Shown here: one piece after another, positions 12,315 through 25,500 of the stretch
How positions within the stretch are numbered: position 1 is the first letter of the stretch
Layout: the number at the start of each line of letters is the position of its first letter
Assembly (NCBI GenBank): GCA_035610835.1
Contig: CM069446.1
Coordinates: forward strand, 71,781,062-71,845,061
DNA length: 64,000 nt
Direction: 5' to 3'
DNA from: Ophiura sarsii
Lineage: Eukaryota > Echinodermata > Ophiuroidea > Amphilepidida > Ophiuridae
The notes under the pieces: model-generated
What the model was told of the DNA's origin: nothing
Seen by the model: only the letters and a program-made list of their open reading frames with translations
The model's database searches: none
Made by a program: the position numbers and the translations under genes

Positions 12315-12537
12315 TTATTTTTGTGTGTGCAATATTCATGTACTGTATTTGCATTATTCTTGATTAGTGTATTGCTGTATACTGTATAACATTTTATATT
12401 ATAGCCATCATTTGATGGCTACTCCTGTGTTTTTCTATGTGCATTCATATTTTGTATATGCTATTGTTATTTTGTTAAGCGCTTTGTGATCCTTTCGATG
12501 TAAGGCGCTATATAAATGCCTGTTATTATTATTATTA
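10123..12537 (+). mobile_element. 5'-truncated LINE inserted in satellite monomer 4
   Basis: Monomer sequence breaks off at GAGTACTGTTA (10122) and resumes at TTGACATTTTGATAC (12538), together rebuilding a 979-bp monomer. The insert ends with a short 3' UTR containing GTAAGGCGCTATATAAATGC and a (TTA)n tail, the usual 3' end of CR1/L2-type elements. A target duplication cannot be told apart from the tail. Confidence 0.9.
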
Positions 12538-15500
12538 TTGACATTTTGATACTTTAAAAGCCTTATTTTTGTCTTAATTTAGGCCCAAATTGAACCTGGC
12601 CACCCCCCACCCCCCCCCCCCCCCCCCCCCGACATGATTTGATATCAATGACAAATGGGTTTAACAACATTTATTTCAACTTTATTTGTTAAGCCCCTGA
12701 TTGATAAAACGAGCATAGATATGTGGGTTTATAATCGGATAACCATGGCGAGGGGGTCCATTATTGTGAGTAAAATCACAAACAAGGAAATGTTAGTAAC
12801 ATGATGGTCTTCAACCGTTTTCTCTCACCATTTGTAAGAAAATTGGTTCGTGTTCATGATATTTATGTATGACATGGACAGAAATATGTTTTTCTTTGAA
12901 ATTAAGATTAAATTACCTATTTTATAGACTCAAAATCAATGCAAATCGATATAAATCGAGTGTCACCACTGCGTGTTATAACACACAATAAAAAAATAAA
13001 AACTTTTTTTTGTGGCATTTTTGTAAACACCAAGTAATATCAAGATAAACTGTCAAAAAAGTAAATTTATATACCACCTCTAACTAAAGTTATGTTACTT
13101 AACGCATCGATACTCAATTTGTAATGTTCGAATTTTGGGCACTTTAAGGCCATTTTGCAGAATTTCTATGTTTTTATAATCTCTTTCATTCATCATGAGA
13201 TGTTAATGAGACTATTTATGTTTCATATTATCTTAAAAGTCTATATATGCAATGTTTTAAAAACCCGATGAACCACGAAACTGATTACGCAGTGGTGTGC
13301 ACACCCTATATCAAACCTTAGATACAAATGTAAAAAGTGTAGGTCCAAAATTGCCGAATTTTAGGGGTATGGGTGAAAAACGTTTCAATTTTGAAATAAT
13401 AATAGGTCTAAATTGTCTTTTTATCTGTCACGTATAATGTATCGTGTGTCAGGTAAACTCACAATGTAATTTGTTTTGGGTTATATCTTCTAGGGAATTG
13501 CCCAGAATACTGTTATTGACATTTTGATACTTTAAAAGCCTTATTTTTGTCTTAATTTAGGCCCAAATTAAACCTGGCCACCCCCACCCCCCCCCCCCCC
13601 CCCCACCCCGACATGATTTGATATCAATGACAAATGGGTTTAACAACATTTATTTCAACTTTATTTGTTAAGCCTCTGATTGATAAAACAAGCATATATA
13701 TGTGGGTTTATAATCGGATAACCATGGCGAGGGGGTCCATTATTGTGAGTAAAATCACAAACAAGGAAATGTTAGTAACATGATGCTCTTCAACCGTTTT
13801 CTCTCCAAATTTGTAAGAAAATTGGTTCGTGTTCATGATATTTATGTATGACATGGACAGAAATATGTTTTTCTTTGAAATTAAGATAAAATTACCTATT
13901 TTATAGACTCAAAATCAATGCAAATCGATATAAATCGAGTGTCACCACTGCGTGTTATAACACACAATAAAAAAATAAAAACTTTTTTTTGTGGCATTTT
14001 TGTAAACACCAAGTAATATCAAGATAAACTGTCAAAAAAGTTAATTTATATACCACCTCTAACTAAAGTTATGTTACTTAACGCATCGATACTCAATTTG
14101 TAATGTTCGAATTTTGGGCACTTTAAGGCCATTTTGCAGAATTTCTATGTTTTTATAATCTCTTTCATTCATCATGAGATGTTAATGAGACTATTTATGT
14201 TTCATATTATCTTAAAAGTCTATATATGCAATGTTTTAAAAACCCGATGAACCACGAAACTGATTACGCAGTGGTGTGCACACCCTATATCAAACCTTAG
14301 ATACAAATGTAAAAAGTGTAGGTCCAAAATTGCCGAATTTTAGGGGTATGGGTGAAAAACGTTTCAATTTTGAAATAATAATAGGTCTAAATTGTCTTTT
14401 TATCTGTCACGTATAATGTATCGTGTGTCAGGTAAACTCACAATGTAATTTGTTTTGGGTTATATCCTCTAGGGAATTGCCCAGAGTACTGTTATTGACA
14501 TTTTGATACTTTAAAAGCCTTATTTTTGTCTTAATTTAGGCCCAAATTAAACCTGGCCACCCCCACCCCCCCCCCCCCCCCCCCCCGACATGATTTGATA
14601 TCAATGACAAATAGGTTTAACAACATTTATTTCAACTTTATTTGTTAAGCCTCTGATTGATAAAACAAGCATAGATATGTGGGTTTATAATCGGATAACC
14701 ATGGCGAGGGGGTCCATTATTGTGAGTAAAATCACAAACAAGGAAATGTTAGTAACATGATGCTCTTCAACCGTTTTCTCTCCAAATTTGTAAGAAAATT
14801 GGTTCGTGTTCATGATATTTATGTATGACATGGACAGAAATATGTTTTTCTTTGAAATTAAGATAAAATTACCTATTTTATAGACTCAAAATCAATGCAA
14901 ATCGATATAAATCGAGTGTCACCACTGCGTGTTATAACACACAATAAAAAAATAAAAACTTTTTTTTGTGGCATTTTTGTAAACACCAAGTAATATCAAG
15001 ATAAACTGTCAAAAAAGTAAATTTATATACCACCTCTAACTAAAGTTATGTTACTTAACGCATCGATACTCAATTTGTAATGTTCGAATTTTGGGCACTT
15101 TAAGGCCATTTTGCAGAATTTCTATGTTTTTATAATCTCTTTCATTCATCATGAGATGTTAATGAGACTATTTATGTTTCATATTATCTTAAAAGTCTAT
15201 ATATGCAATGTTTTAAAAACCCGATGAACCACGAAACTGATTACGCAGTGGTGTGCACACCCTATATCAAACCTTAGATACAAATGTAAAAAGTGTAGGT
15301 CCAAAATTGCCGAATTTTAGGGGTATGGGTGAAAAACGTTTCAATTTTGAAATAATAATAGGTCTAAATTGTCTTTTTATCTGTCACGTATAATGTATCG
15401 TGTGTCAGGTAAACTCACAATGTAATTTGTTTTGGGTTATATCCTCTAGGGAATTGCCCAGAGTACTGTTATTGACATTTTGATACTTTAAAAGCCTTAT

Positions 15501-15913
15501 TTTTGTCTTAATTTAGGCCCAAATTAAACCTGGCCACCCCCACCCCCCCCCCCCCCCCCCCCCCCGACATGATTTGATATCAATGACAAATGGGTTTAAC
15601 AACATTTATTTCAACTTTATTTGTTAAGCCTCTGATTGATAAAACAAGCATAGATATGTGGGTTTATAATCGGATAACCATGGCGAGGGGGTCCATTATT
15701 GTGAGTAAAATCACAAACAAGGAAATGTTAGTAACATGATGCTCTTCAACCGTTTTCTCTCCAAATTTGTAAGAAAATTGGTTCGTGTTCATGATATTTA
15801 TGTATGACATGGACAGAAATATGTTTTTCTTTGAAATTAAGATAAAATTACCTATTTTATAGACTCAAAATCAATGCAAATCGATATAAATCGAGTGTCA
15901 CCACTGCGTGTTT

Positions 15914-16387
15914 AAGGGGGCACAGCACTAAATAAACCGCCCATTGGATTACATGTAAATTAGGGCTAAAAGAGTCGCTATTTTGGACCCTTAGTAACCA
16001 TTTTTGGAATGTCTCGAATGCTTTATTCTAATAAACAAACATTCAAATTTCATAAAATCGTCAAGAAGTGTTACACCTTCCAATTAGATTTTACGATACG
16101 ATCATTTAAACAGCGCCACCCCTATTTTCAGCCCGGACGCTCGCCTTCTAACCGCTTCCGATCACGTGTGTTCATCCACATGATAAATTGTCAATACAAT
16201 CGAAAATCAATATTTTGCAATATCCTGATCAAAGTACAAGAGATTATCTTTTATTTTAATTATGAAATGCTACCCTCACGCCAAACTGATTCCCAAAGGA
16301 CCCCATTAATCACAAAATCGTTTTTTTGTTTTTGCCGGAACTTACTACCATTACACAAAACGAGGAGTGATTTAGTGCTGTGCGCCC
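15914..16387. mobile_element. 474-bp TIR element, copy 3 (repeat A), closing the satellite
   Basis: The third copy has the same terminal repeats. It sits at the right edge of the satellite and ends GTGCTGTGCGCCC before unique sequence upstream of gene 1. Together with copies 1 and 2 it places an element at both outer edges of the array and at one internal monomer boundary. Confidence 0.75.
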
Positions 16388-16520
16388 ATAAGGAAGTAAA
16401 ATGCCAATATTTCCATTGATCTTTATATTTGTGTTTAGATATATATATAGCTATTGACGGTACCAATGATATAGCCTATACGCTGTATTTCAAATGAAGT
16501 CATAATTACATCGATTCATA

Positions 16521-16596
16521 ATGGCGTCTCGTCTGTCCATTGTAATAGTGGTAGGCCTACTAATGGTAGCAAATATCTACACCGCAATCACGGCAG
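16521..16596 (+). CDS. gene 1 exon 1: signal peptide
   Basis: The exon encodes MASRLSIVIVVGLLMV and nine more residues: a short basic start, a hydrophobic core and small residues at the end, as in a secretory signal peptide. The donor is CGGCAG|GTAAG, phase 1. The start is supported by the matching layout in gene 2 (48244). Only 133 bp separate it from the satellite edge; no promoter element can be named with confidence. Confidence 0.75.
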
Positions 16597-19500
16597 GTAA
16601 GATTGAATAATTGTTGGAAGTCACCATTTCTTTAATTTATATCTCTTACTATACATACGAGGGACAGTCAGTAAGTTATGAAAGTGATCATGGTATGTGG
16701 GATGCATGAGTGATTCTATTGAGGGATAGTGTGATCAATACAATGTATATATGAACCTTTGTCTTTCAAACAATACAGTTTTGGATTTTTAAGTGTGAAC
16801 TATGACGTCATAGCAGTGTCTCAAAGTATACACTTGGGACACTGCTAAATCAGTTATTTGGCGGGAAATTGAATTGTTTGTATGAAACAAGTGGTAAGAA
16901 GATTGCATAACATGACACCAGAAGCAGGTAAATCCCAATTTTTTCGCGTAAGTATGATAAAAAAAGACAATAACTTTAATCCCCGTGTAATTTGATATAT
17001 GTAGTATAAGAGGAAAAAGTAAGGAAAGGCAATCGAATAAAAAGTATACAAATACCAGTATTTCAAATAGTTAATTTTCATTGAAAAATGCCCAGTCAGT
17101 GAATCACTAATATTGCGAAAAATCAAACAATTTAGGAAAAATCCAAGCAATTAACCAGATTGGGAGATTCCATATGATAATTGACAGATTTCAGTCAGTG
17201 TCTGAAACCTATTGTGTTTATGTTAATGACGTTAAAATTATAACCAAAGGTATCTAACAATTCAAAAGTGTATTGTTTGAAAGACAAAGGTTCATAGTTT
17301 GTATTGATCACATTATCCCTCAATAGAATCACTCATGCATCCCATACCATGATCACTTTCATTATTGATTGACTGCCTCTCGTACAGCATACAGCTGCTG
17401 CTACCAGCATCCCTATTATCATGATTCAATAACTTATACTGTTCCAGTTAGGAGACGATGTTCACAGTTTTAAAATGTGGAGAGTGTCGTATATTGCAAA
17501 TGTCTTAGCCTGGTCCGAGCATTTTGTTCAAGTCTGGTCACAGTACCACCACAGTATGTGTCCACACGCTCACAACAAAAAATAATAATTGTATTTTGTT
17601 TTTGTTTGTTTTTTATTTGGGTTTTTAAAATGTTAACACGAAATCATATACTAGTAAAGACAATAAAACACCTGAAATGCGACCGTGTAAACAAGAATAA
17701 CACTATACAGACAAGACAAGACAGACATGTGAGAGAGATACATGTATTATATTTACAATAATCCATTCTTACATTGACGCATTGGACGACGCATTGACGC
17801 ATTTGACTACCCATTGACGCATTTGGCGACGCATTGACGCATTGACGCATTTGATGACGCATTGACGCATTAGTTACATTCGAAGCAATATATTGCTTCG
17901 AATGCGTCAATTTGACGACGCATTGGACGACGCATTGACGCCGCATTGACGCATTGGACGACGCATTTGACGACGCATTCGACGACGCATTGACGCATTG
18001 ACGCATTTGGCGACGCATTTGACGACGCATTGACGCATTTGGCGACCATCAGATTCAGTCTCAAAATCATCTGAAACTCCAGAACTATCATCTAAACAAA
18101 TCCTAAGCAGTATCACTATCGTCCAGCATAAAAGACACGAAAAACAGCAAGCAAAATGCGCTGATAGAAACACTCGTCAATTGATAACAACAAGCCTCTG
18201 AACTTTGACCCGGCAATTTTTAGATGCGCAGTAGTCTTATCTTTGTAATCAAACCCCTTTGGACATCCTACACTGAGCCTATAGTCCGTCTCATATGGTT
18301 GAATGCATGCATACCTCTAAGACGGAATACCGGCTCGTCGGGTATACGGTACACTTACACGTAAGCCGGGATACCGGCGCGTCGGGTTCAAAGGGAGACC
18401 CTCGTTTGACCATATTATATGCCTTTCATTGTACTGTAATGTCAATGGGAAATCAGTGGGTCATGGGATAAAAATGATGCATGCTGGTGTTGCTTAAGAA
18501 ATCTTCTTTGCCCTTATTTTCCTTATCAGACCACCCCCTGAGCGAAAACCAAACTAATATCCCATGCTTGAAAGCATGGGATGAAAAAACATCCTTACAA
18601 TCAACTTGTATGCTACTTTTCAACGTAGGCCCTATCATTATCCAGTTCTGATCATTATCATTTATCCATAATTCAACATTTTGCCAAACATTTTTGTAAT
18701 TGGGCATAGGCAAAACATATGTTCAATAGTTTATTTCTCTAAACTAAAATGGCCCTTGTCATCATCTATAACTTTTACAGACTTAATAGAAATGAATTAC
18801 TTGGAATAATACGATGTAGTAGTTTGTAGAAATATCTCATTTTCCTTCAATTGTTATTTTTTATTATGACCTAATTTCAAAAGCTCAGGTTTTTTTTTCA
18901 TATTTACATTCAATCCGAAGAGCCTACCGAATGTATTCATATGCAGATGTACACAACAAGCATGGCAAGTGAACACCCCCCCCCCCCCCCCCCCCCCCTC
19001 ATACGGATTAGGCTACTATAGAAGCATCTTTAAATCCAATATAGGCCTACACTGCAAAAAGGTTGCTTAAATATTTACTCAACATTTTACACAACGCTCA
19101 AATCAGAACAATTCCAGGTACTCAGCAGTTGCACAATTTTAATTACACAACAGTTGGGTATTATTAATTAACCATTTGTTGGGCAATTTGTGACTGTTGC
19201 TTAATTTGTGAATTGTTTTCATTATATATTGAGCATTTTTGTATAGCAACTGCTGCTTAATTTATCAAATACAGCCATATGTTGGGTATTTTATTTGTGT
19301 CAAGTTTTTATTATATATTGAGCATTCTTGTATAGCAATACGGGGTAGGCAAAATAATGTTAATTCTGGGCGATGCAGCAGAGCTACATACATCACTTCC
19401 TCCCGGTAGTGAACCGGTTACTTGTAATGGGAATTCTAGGCGATGCAGCAGAGCTACATACACCATTCCCGTTCGGTATTGAATCTGTAATTTATTTTAA

Positions 19501-22500
19501 CATGTCATAAAACTAATAGGCCTATACATAATATCTGACATCTCTTATCAATGGTGTTTTACTGTGAACGTTTGCCAAACGTAGTCTTGCTATCTGGGTA
19601 TGAAGGTATAAATAGTCCATATTATATAATACATAAACATATTTATTTGATTCTTTTGGTGGAAAAAAGATCACATGACATGAACTATTCAGTATATGTC
19701 CATGTCGTGTATTTTTTGGCTATAAAAATCGACTATTCAATATTCATCACTGTGACGTCGCTATAACACCGTTGAAATGATATTCATAAACAAATATATG
19801 TCAAACAAGGATAGCAATTTTAAACTATTTGTCAGTGTATTCCGTTTTGGATGCCAAGACAGAATAAATCTAATTGTGGTCCTGCGCTGCAAAAAGGTTG
19901 CTTAAATATTTACTCAACATTTTACACAACGTTGTTCAAGTATGCAACCGCTCAACTGTTAAGTAAAATTTGCCCAATACCAACATGTTTTCACCAACAG
20001 TTGAACAATTCTAGTTACTCAAAAGTTAGGCAATTATATTCACTCAACAGTTGTTCAAGTATGCAACAGCTCACGAAATTAGTTTTTTTTTGGACAACAG
20101 TTGCCTAAAATTCACATGTGCGTAACTTGCATCAACTGTTGCGTGATTGTCCTCAATGCTCATGCAACAGTTGCCAAAGTGGAATTTTTTTACGCAACAT
20201 ATTTTAGCAACAGAAACAGTTTCCACCAACATTTTAAGGACATTGTTTTCGACGAATTGCTCAACGCTGGGGATTTTTTACTTTTATACAACGCCTAACT
20301 TTCTACATTATATTGAATGAATTTTAATCAACACGTCAACCAACGGATGGTAAAAGTACTTTTAGCAACGTATTTTAAGCAACCTTTTTGCAGTGTATTT
20401 ACTATTACAGGTATTTCCGGCGTTTTCCTATTACAGTGCACCACTTCCTTTGTACGCTCAAGGTTATGATTTCAGCTCTAGAGACACCTTGTTTACAGTG
20501 GAAAAATTGGACATATTCAACTTGTACATGATTCATGTACCTGAAGACAGACACTACTTAAACATGTTAAATACCCTACTCAAAAACAAAAAATCCACAT
20601 ACAATTTATACCAGAGAAAATTAAGTGATAGAGTAATTACAAACTTAGCCAGATCTACCACCAGCCAAGGGCAGAAGCAGTGATGACAGACAGATATGTC
20701 TGGCCAAAATCCTGTAAATGTACACACTTAAAAAATAAGTAGTTAATAATGATTCCTTGTCAAGGTTCAACTATGGACCAACTGAAAGAAGGGTTAAATA
20801 TGACATTTTCCAGTTAAGTGTGTATTTATTTATTATGGTCTGTAACTTAATACCAGCCTGTTTTATGGAGTGTACCAGTCCAGTCTGTTGGTACTGTAAA
20901 ACAAGTTAATTTCGCGAGCAATTTAATTTCGCGAATTTCGCGAGAGGCTCAAATTCGCGAAATTATATTGCCGCGAATTAATGTGTGTAAAGATGACACT
21001 AGTGGTAGAAAATTTAGATTCGCGAAATTAAGTTACCGCGATACTAGTGATGATTAGCAATTCGCGAAAAATATGCCGCGAAATTAACTTGTTTTACAGT
21101 ATTGAAATCATAACAATTTGGTGAGCCCTCATTACTCAAGTTTGACACAGTGGGACTATTGCCTGGGTAGGCGTACAAACAAATTGTTCCATTCGTGCCC
21201 TCACGGGCACTCATGGAACAACATTTACTTATCTAACGATATAACAGCAGTTGTGAATTTTCCCATAATAATAATCCTTTCGGGAAAACCCTTATCAAAT
21301 ATATAACATGGACAGTGTCAAGTTTCATTAACACAATACCCACACACTCGTAATAATAATAATGTGGATTTATAATGCGCACTAATCCACCAAAAATGGT
21401 GCTCGAGGCGCGATACAAAAATAACATACATTTCAACATACATTTTAAAGTACAAATTACCTTGGTGATTTTGCATTTTAATGAAACGACACAGGAACTT
21501 CAGAATCGGTTAACATATTCACGATTACCGTCCCCATAAATATTACTCCGGTTTTTAAAATCGAAAAAATGTTTGGGGTCACTAGGGGTCAAAATGTAAA
21601 TTTTTACTCCATTCACTCAAAATGCTACTTGTCCGAGAGGAAATGACTGATGATTGTCAGAATTGGTCAAAGGATTCCTCGTATCAATGTTTATATAGGT
21701 TGCTCCTGCACTAAAAGTGACATGTCACACGGGGTCACAAGGGGTCATTGACCTATACAGGGGTAAAATGTTAACAGATTTTAACCGGACTTATTTCTTC
21801 TTGTGCGCATTGATAAGCCAAGAAAAAAAGTCAATCATCATAACCAGGTCAAAGGTCAAGAAGAGGTCACTAGGGATCATTTTCTCATAACAAAATCAAG
21901 GTAGCCTGGTCTTAGACCAGAACCAGATCTAGTTAAATCTTAAATTAAAACAAACAAGTATACATTTCACAGCAAATGCAATCCACATGTCTCCTGGTGA
22001 TGTGATCTTTCCTCCTTAAAGTATTCCTGATTCGGATACAGGCTGTGTTAAAATACGTTTGCCATTTAATGAAAACGGAAAACATGGACATTGTCAGCAC
22101 ATACTATTTAAACCTGGTTTAAATCAGTGGCGTAGCTAGGCTTTTTATATTTAATTACCGCCGAGTCAGAAACTTGAGAGCGAGGTTGGGGATTGGGGTT
22201 GGGAGGGGTGTCGCTGTGTCCCCCAACGCGAAAAATCGAGCTCTCGATAACCGACAGTGCTGATCTCAACCGACAGTGCCACGACTCGAATATTGGGGAT
22301 TGGGGGTCACTTACCTCGCCCCATCCCCCACCTTCTGGCTACGCAACTGGTTTAAAATGATCTGTTTAAACTGGTTTAAGCATGTGGGAAGGTATCGAAC
22401 TGCACTTCGCGACAAATATTATACCTCCGAATGCACTGCCGCAAGTCTGAAACGTGCGAAGGTCATCTTAATCCGGCAGCGACATTTCTTTTGTTGAGCA

Positions 22501-25500
22501 TATAAAAATTCCATTGAAATGGGGGCGATCCAAGAGAAAAAAGCATGTTTTGTAACCAAACATCTGTTTCATACCAAAATACCACGGAAATGGTGTATGT
22601 ATTTTCCACAATTCAAACCAAAAAACAAATCAAAACACCACAGTCTTAAAATAGTACAGGAAACCAATAAAGTTGATTTGTGTGCATGGAAGGGGGTGTA
22701 CCGTCTGATGAACAATCTAGGTATGACACATCCACAACTCACCACTTATTAGACAAAAATGGAGATTTCTCCTTAGTCAAACAAGATAAGCTAGTCAAAC
22801 AAGATAAGCTAAAATGTATTATGTCTCTCTATTGGGATATAATAACATCTCTCTGATTGAATCATCAACTATAAACAAATATACAAGGGTCATTCAATAA
22901 GTTCTACCTCCTCACTCATAACATCGCTATTATGAATGTCAGCCTCATGACATTTGTCAGGATTATAGCTCTGAATCATAGCTACACATGATTAGTAAAT
23001 GATGTATGATATCTGTTTCACTTTTGTTATGATGCGATCAAAGCCAGAGAGAGATTTTGGACAACGGACACGGAAAATTAGTCTAAAGATAGCTACATGT
23101 TGTTTTTTTGTTCTCTCTCCTTATTGTATGATTGGATATAACAGCCCGATTTAAATACTGAAAACAGAAAACAATGGATGATTTCTGAATATAATACTGT
23201 ATTTTCATGTATAAATCAGATTGTAGGCAATATCAACCTTTGTAGGCTTGCAAATAGTATAATATCAACTTGAATGTATTGCTACGTCTTTAGCATACCG
23301 GAATACTGCTATTCAGTCAAGTTTTCGTTGTAACAAGTCAAGCCAATCTTATGCCTCGAGTGTTAAATCTTAATATGATAGTCACTTTATGAGTTTTCCT
23401 TATATGCAACCTTTAGAATAGTCAATCAAGTAGTCAATGGTAGACAATAATCTCTTCGAGAGACTTGAAACTATCCATTTAGTCCGGTGTACTGAGGATC
23501 TCTTGTTTCTTATGACAAGCATGACTTTTTGCAGCGGTTCTCCAGGGTAGGGTTAAAATTAATGGCTGTCCTGGTCTGGTTCTGGCTAATTAGAGAAATT
23601 TTACCCCAAGAAATCAGTCACTTTATTGTTTTAGATCTGTTCAAGATATATCTGTAATTTAGAACGGTTTTAATTGACCGATAGGTACGTTTTGTTTATT
23701 ATAAATAGCACTTGGAAGATATGTTGCTGTTTTTTATCCGTTTCCGTCGCACCAAATTGTTGTTTGGTTTTTACTGCATCTCCAGAAAAGTAAAATCAGT
23801 GCTCAGACCATTTTACTATGGATTTGTAGCTGAGATTCAAAGCTAAAATTGTGGAATATTTCATACGACTGGCTTATATAAAAGTGAAGTTATGAGGTAG
23901 GTAGGCGTACAAACAAATTGTTCCATTCGTGCCCTCACGGGCACTCATGGAACAACATTTACTTATCTAACGATATAACAGCAGTTGTGAATTTTCCCAT
24001 AATAATAATCCTTTCGGGAAAACCCTTATCAAATATATAACATGGACAGTGTCAAGTTTCATTAACACAATACCCACACACTCGTAATAATAATAATGTG
24101 GATTTATAATGCGCACTAATCCACCAAAAATGGTGCTCGAGGCGCGATACAAAAATAACATACATTTCAACATACATTTTAAAGTACAAATTACCTTGGT
24201 GATTTTGCATTTTAATGAAACGACACAGGAACTTCAGAATCGGTTAACATATTCACGATTACCGTCCCCATAAATATTACTCCGGTTTTTAAAATCGAAA
24301 AAATGTTTGGGGTCACTAGGGGTCAAAATGTAAATTTTTACTCCATTCACTCAAAATGCTACTTGTCCGAGAGGAAATGACTGATGATTGTCAGAATTGG
24401 TCAAAGGATTCCTCGTATCAATGTTTATATAGGTTGCTCCTGCACTAAAAGTGACATGTCACACGGGGTCACAAGGGGTCATTGACCTATACAGGGGTAA
24501 AATGTTAACAGATTTTAACCGGACTTATTTCTTCTTGTGCGCATTGATAAGCCAAGAAAAAAAGTCAATCATCATAACCAGGTCAAAGGTCAAGAAGAGG
24601 TCACTAGGGATCATTTTCTCATAACAAAATCAAGGTAGCCTGGTCTTAGACCAGAACCAGATCTAGTTAAATCTTAAATTAAAACAAACAAGTATACATT
24701 TCACAGCAAATGCAATCCACATGTCTCCTGGTGATGTGATCTTTCCTCCTTAAAGTATTCCTGATTCGGATACAGGCTGTGTTAAAATACGTTTGCCATT
24801 TAATGAAAACGGAAAACATGGACATTGTCAGCACATACTATTTAAACCTGGTTTAAATCAGTGGCGTAGCTAGGCTTTTTATATTGGATGAGGGTGAAAC
24901 TGAACCGACAAGGACTTTACCAAAAAGTAAATTTTTGAGAATTACCGCCGAGTCAGAAACTTGAGAGCGAGGTTGGGGATTGGGGTTGGGAGGGGTGTCG
25001 CTGTGTCCCCCAACGCGAAAAATCGAGCTCTCGATATCCGACAGTGCTGATCTCAACCGACAGTTCCACGACTCGAATATTGGGGATTGGGGGTCACTTA
25101 CCTCGCCCCATCCCCCACCTTCTGGCTACGCAACTGGTTTAAAATGATCTGTTTAAACTGGTTTAAGCATGTGGGAAGGTATCGAACTGCACTTCGCGAC
25201 AAATATTATACCTCCGAATGCACTGCCGCAAGTCTGAAACGTGCGAAGGTCATCTTAATCCGGCAGCGACATTTCTTTTGTTGAGCATATAAAAATTCCA
25301 TTGAAATGGGGGCGATCCAAGAGAAAAAAGCATGTTTTGTAACCAAACATCTGTTTCATACCAAAATACCACGGAAATGGTGTATGTATTTTCCACAATT
25401 CAAACCAAAAAACAAATCAAAACACCACAGTCTTAAAATAGTACAGGAAACCAATAAAGTTGATTTGTGTGCATGGAAGGGGGTGTACCGTCTGATGAAC

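Larger units (their letters stand above)
6158..15910. repeat. satellite array: seven ~980-bp monomers (repeat B)
   Basis: Monomers begin TTATAACACACAATAAAA and end CACTGCGTG. Approximate limits are 6158-7144, 7621-8601, 8602-9581, 9582-12975 (interrupted by a LINE), 12976-13954, 13955-14931 and 14932-15910; apart from the interrupted one they are 977-987 bp long. Each carries one poly-C block of variable length and composition. Monomers 3 and 4 share private variants (for example GGTCTTCAACCG and CTCACCATTTG), pointing to local duplication. Identity is very high, so the array is young or homogenised. No coding capacity is recognised. Confidence 0.93.

Noticed and set aside
5685..16387. LTR retrotransposon, with the 475-bp copies as direct LTRs
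   Set aside because: The copies have 20-bp inverted ends like a DNA element, no TG...CA LTR ends, no primer-binding site or polypurine tract, and the interior is tandem satellite without gag-pol.
5780..16419. Three related open frames of 118-136 codons in the 475-bp repeat
   Set aside because: They follow the repeat's sequence identity, contain no known domain, and the element has TIRs typical of a non-coding MITE. Open frames kept only by recent copying are not evidence of a gene.
17771..18045. CRISPR-like array
   Set aside because: Spacers are only a few bases and not unique, the unit is an octamer, and the context is eukaryotic.
17644..18173. Minus-strand open frames of 73-128 codons rich in Arg-Gln-Cys-Val
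   Set aside because: They are translations of the GACGCATT minisatellite in several frames.
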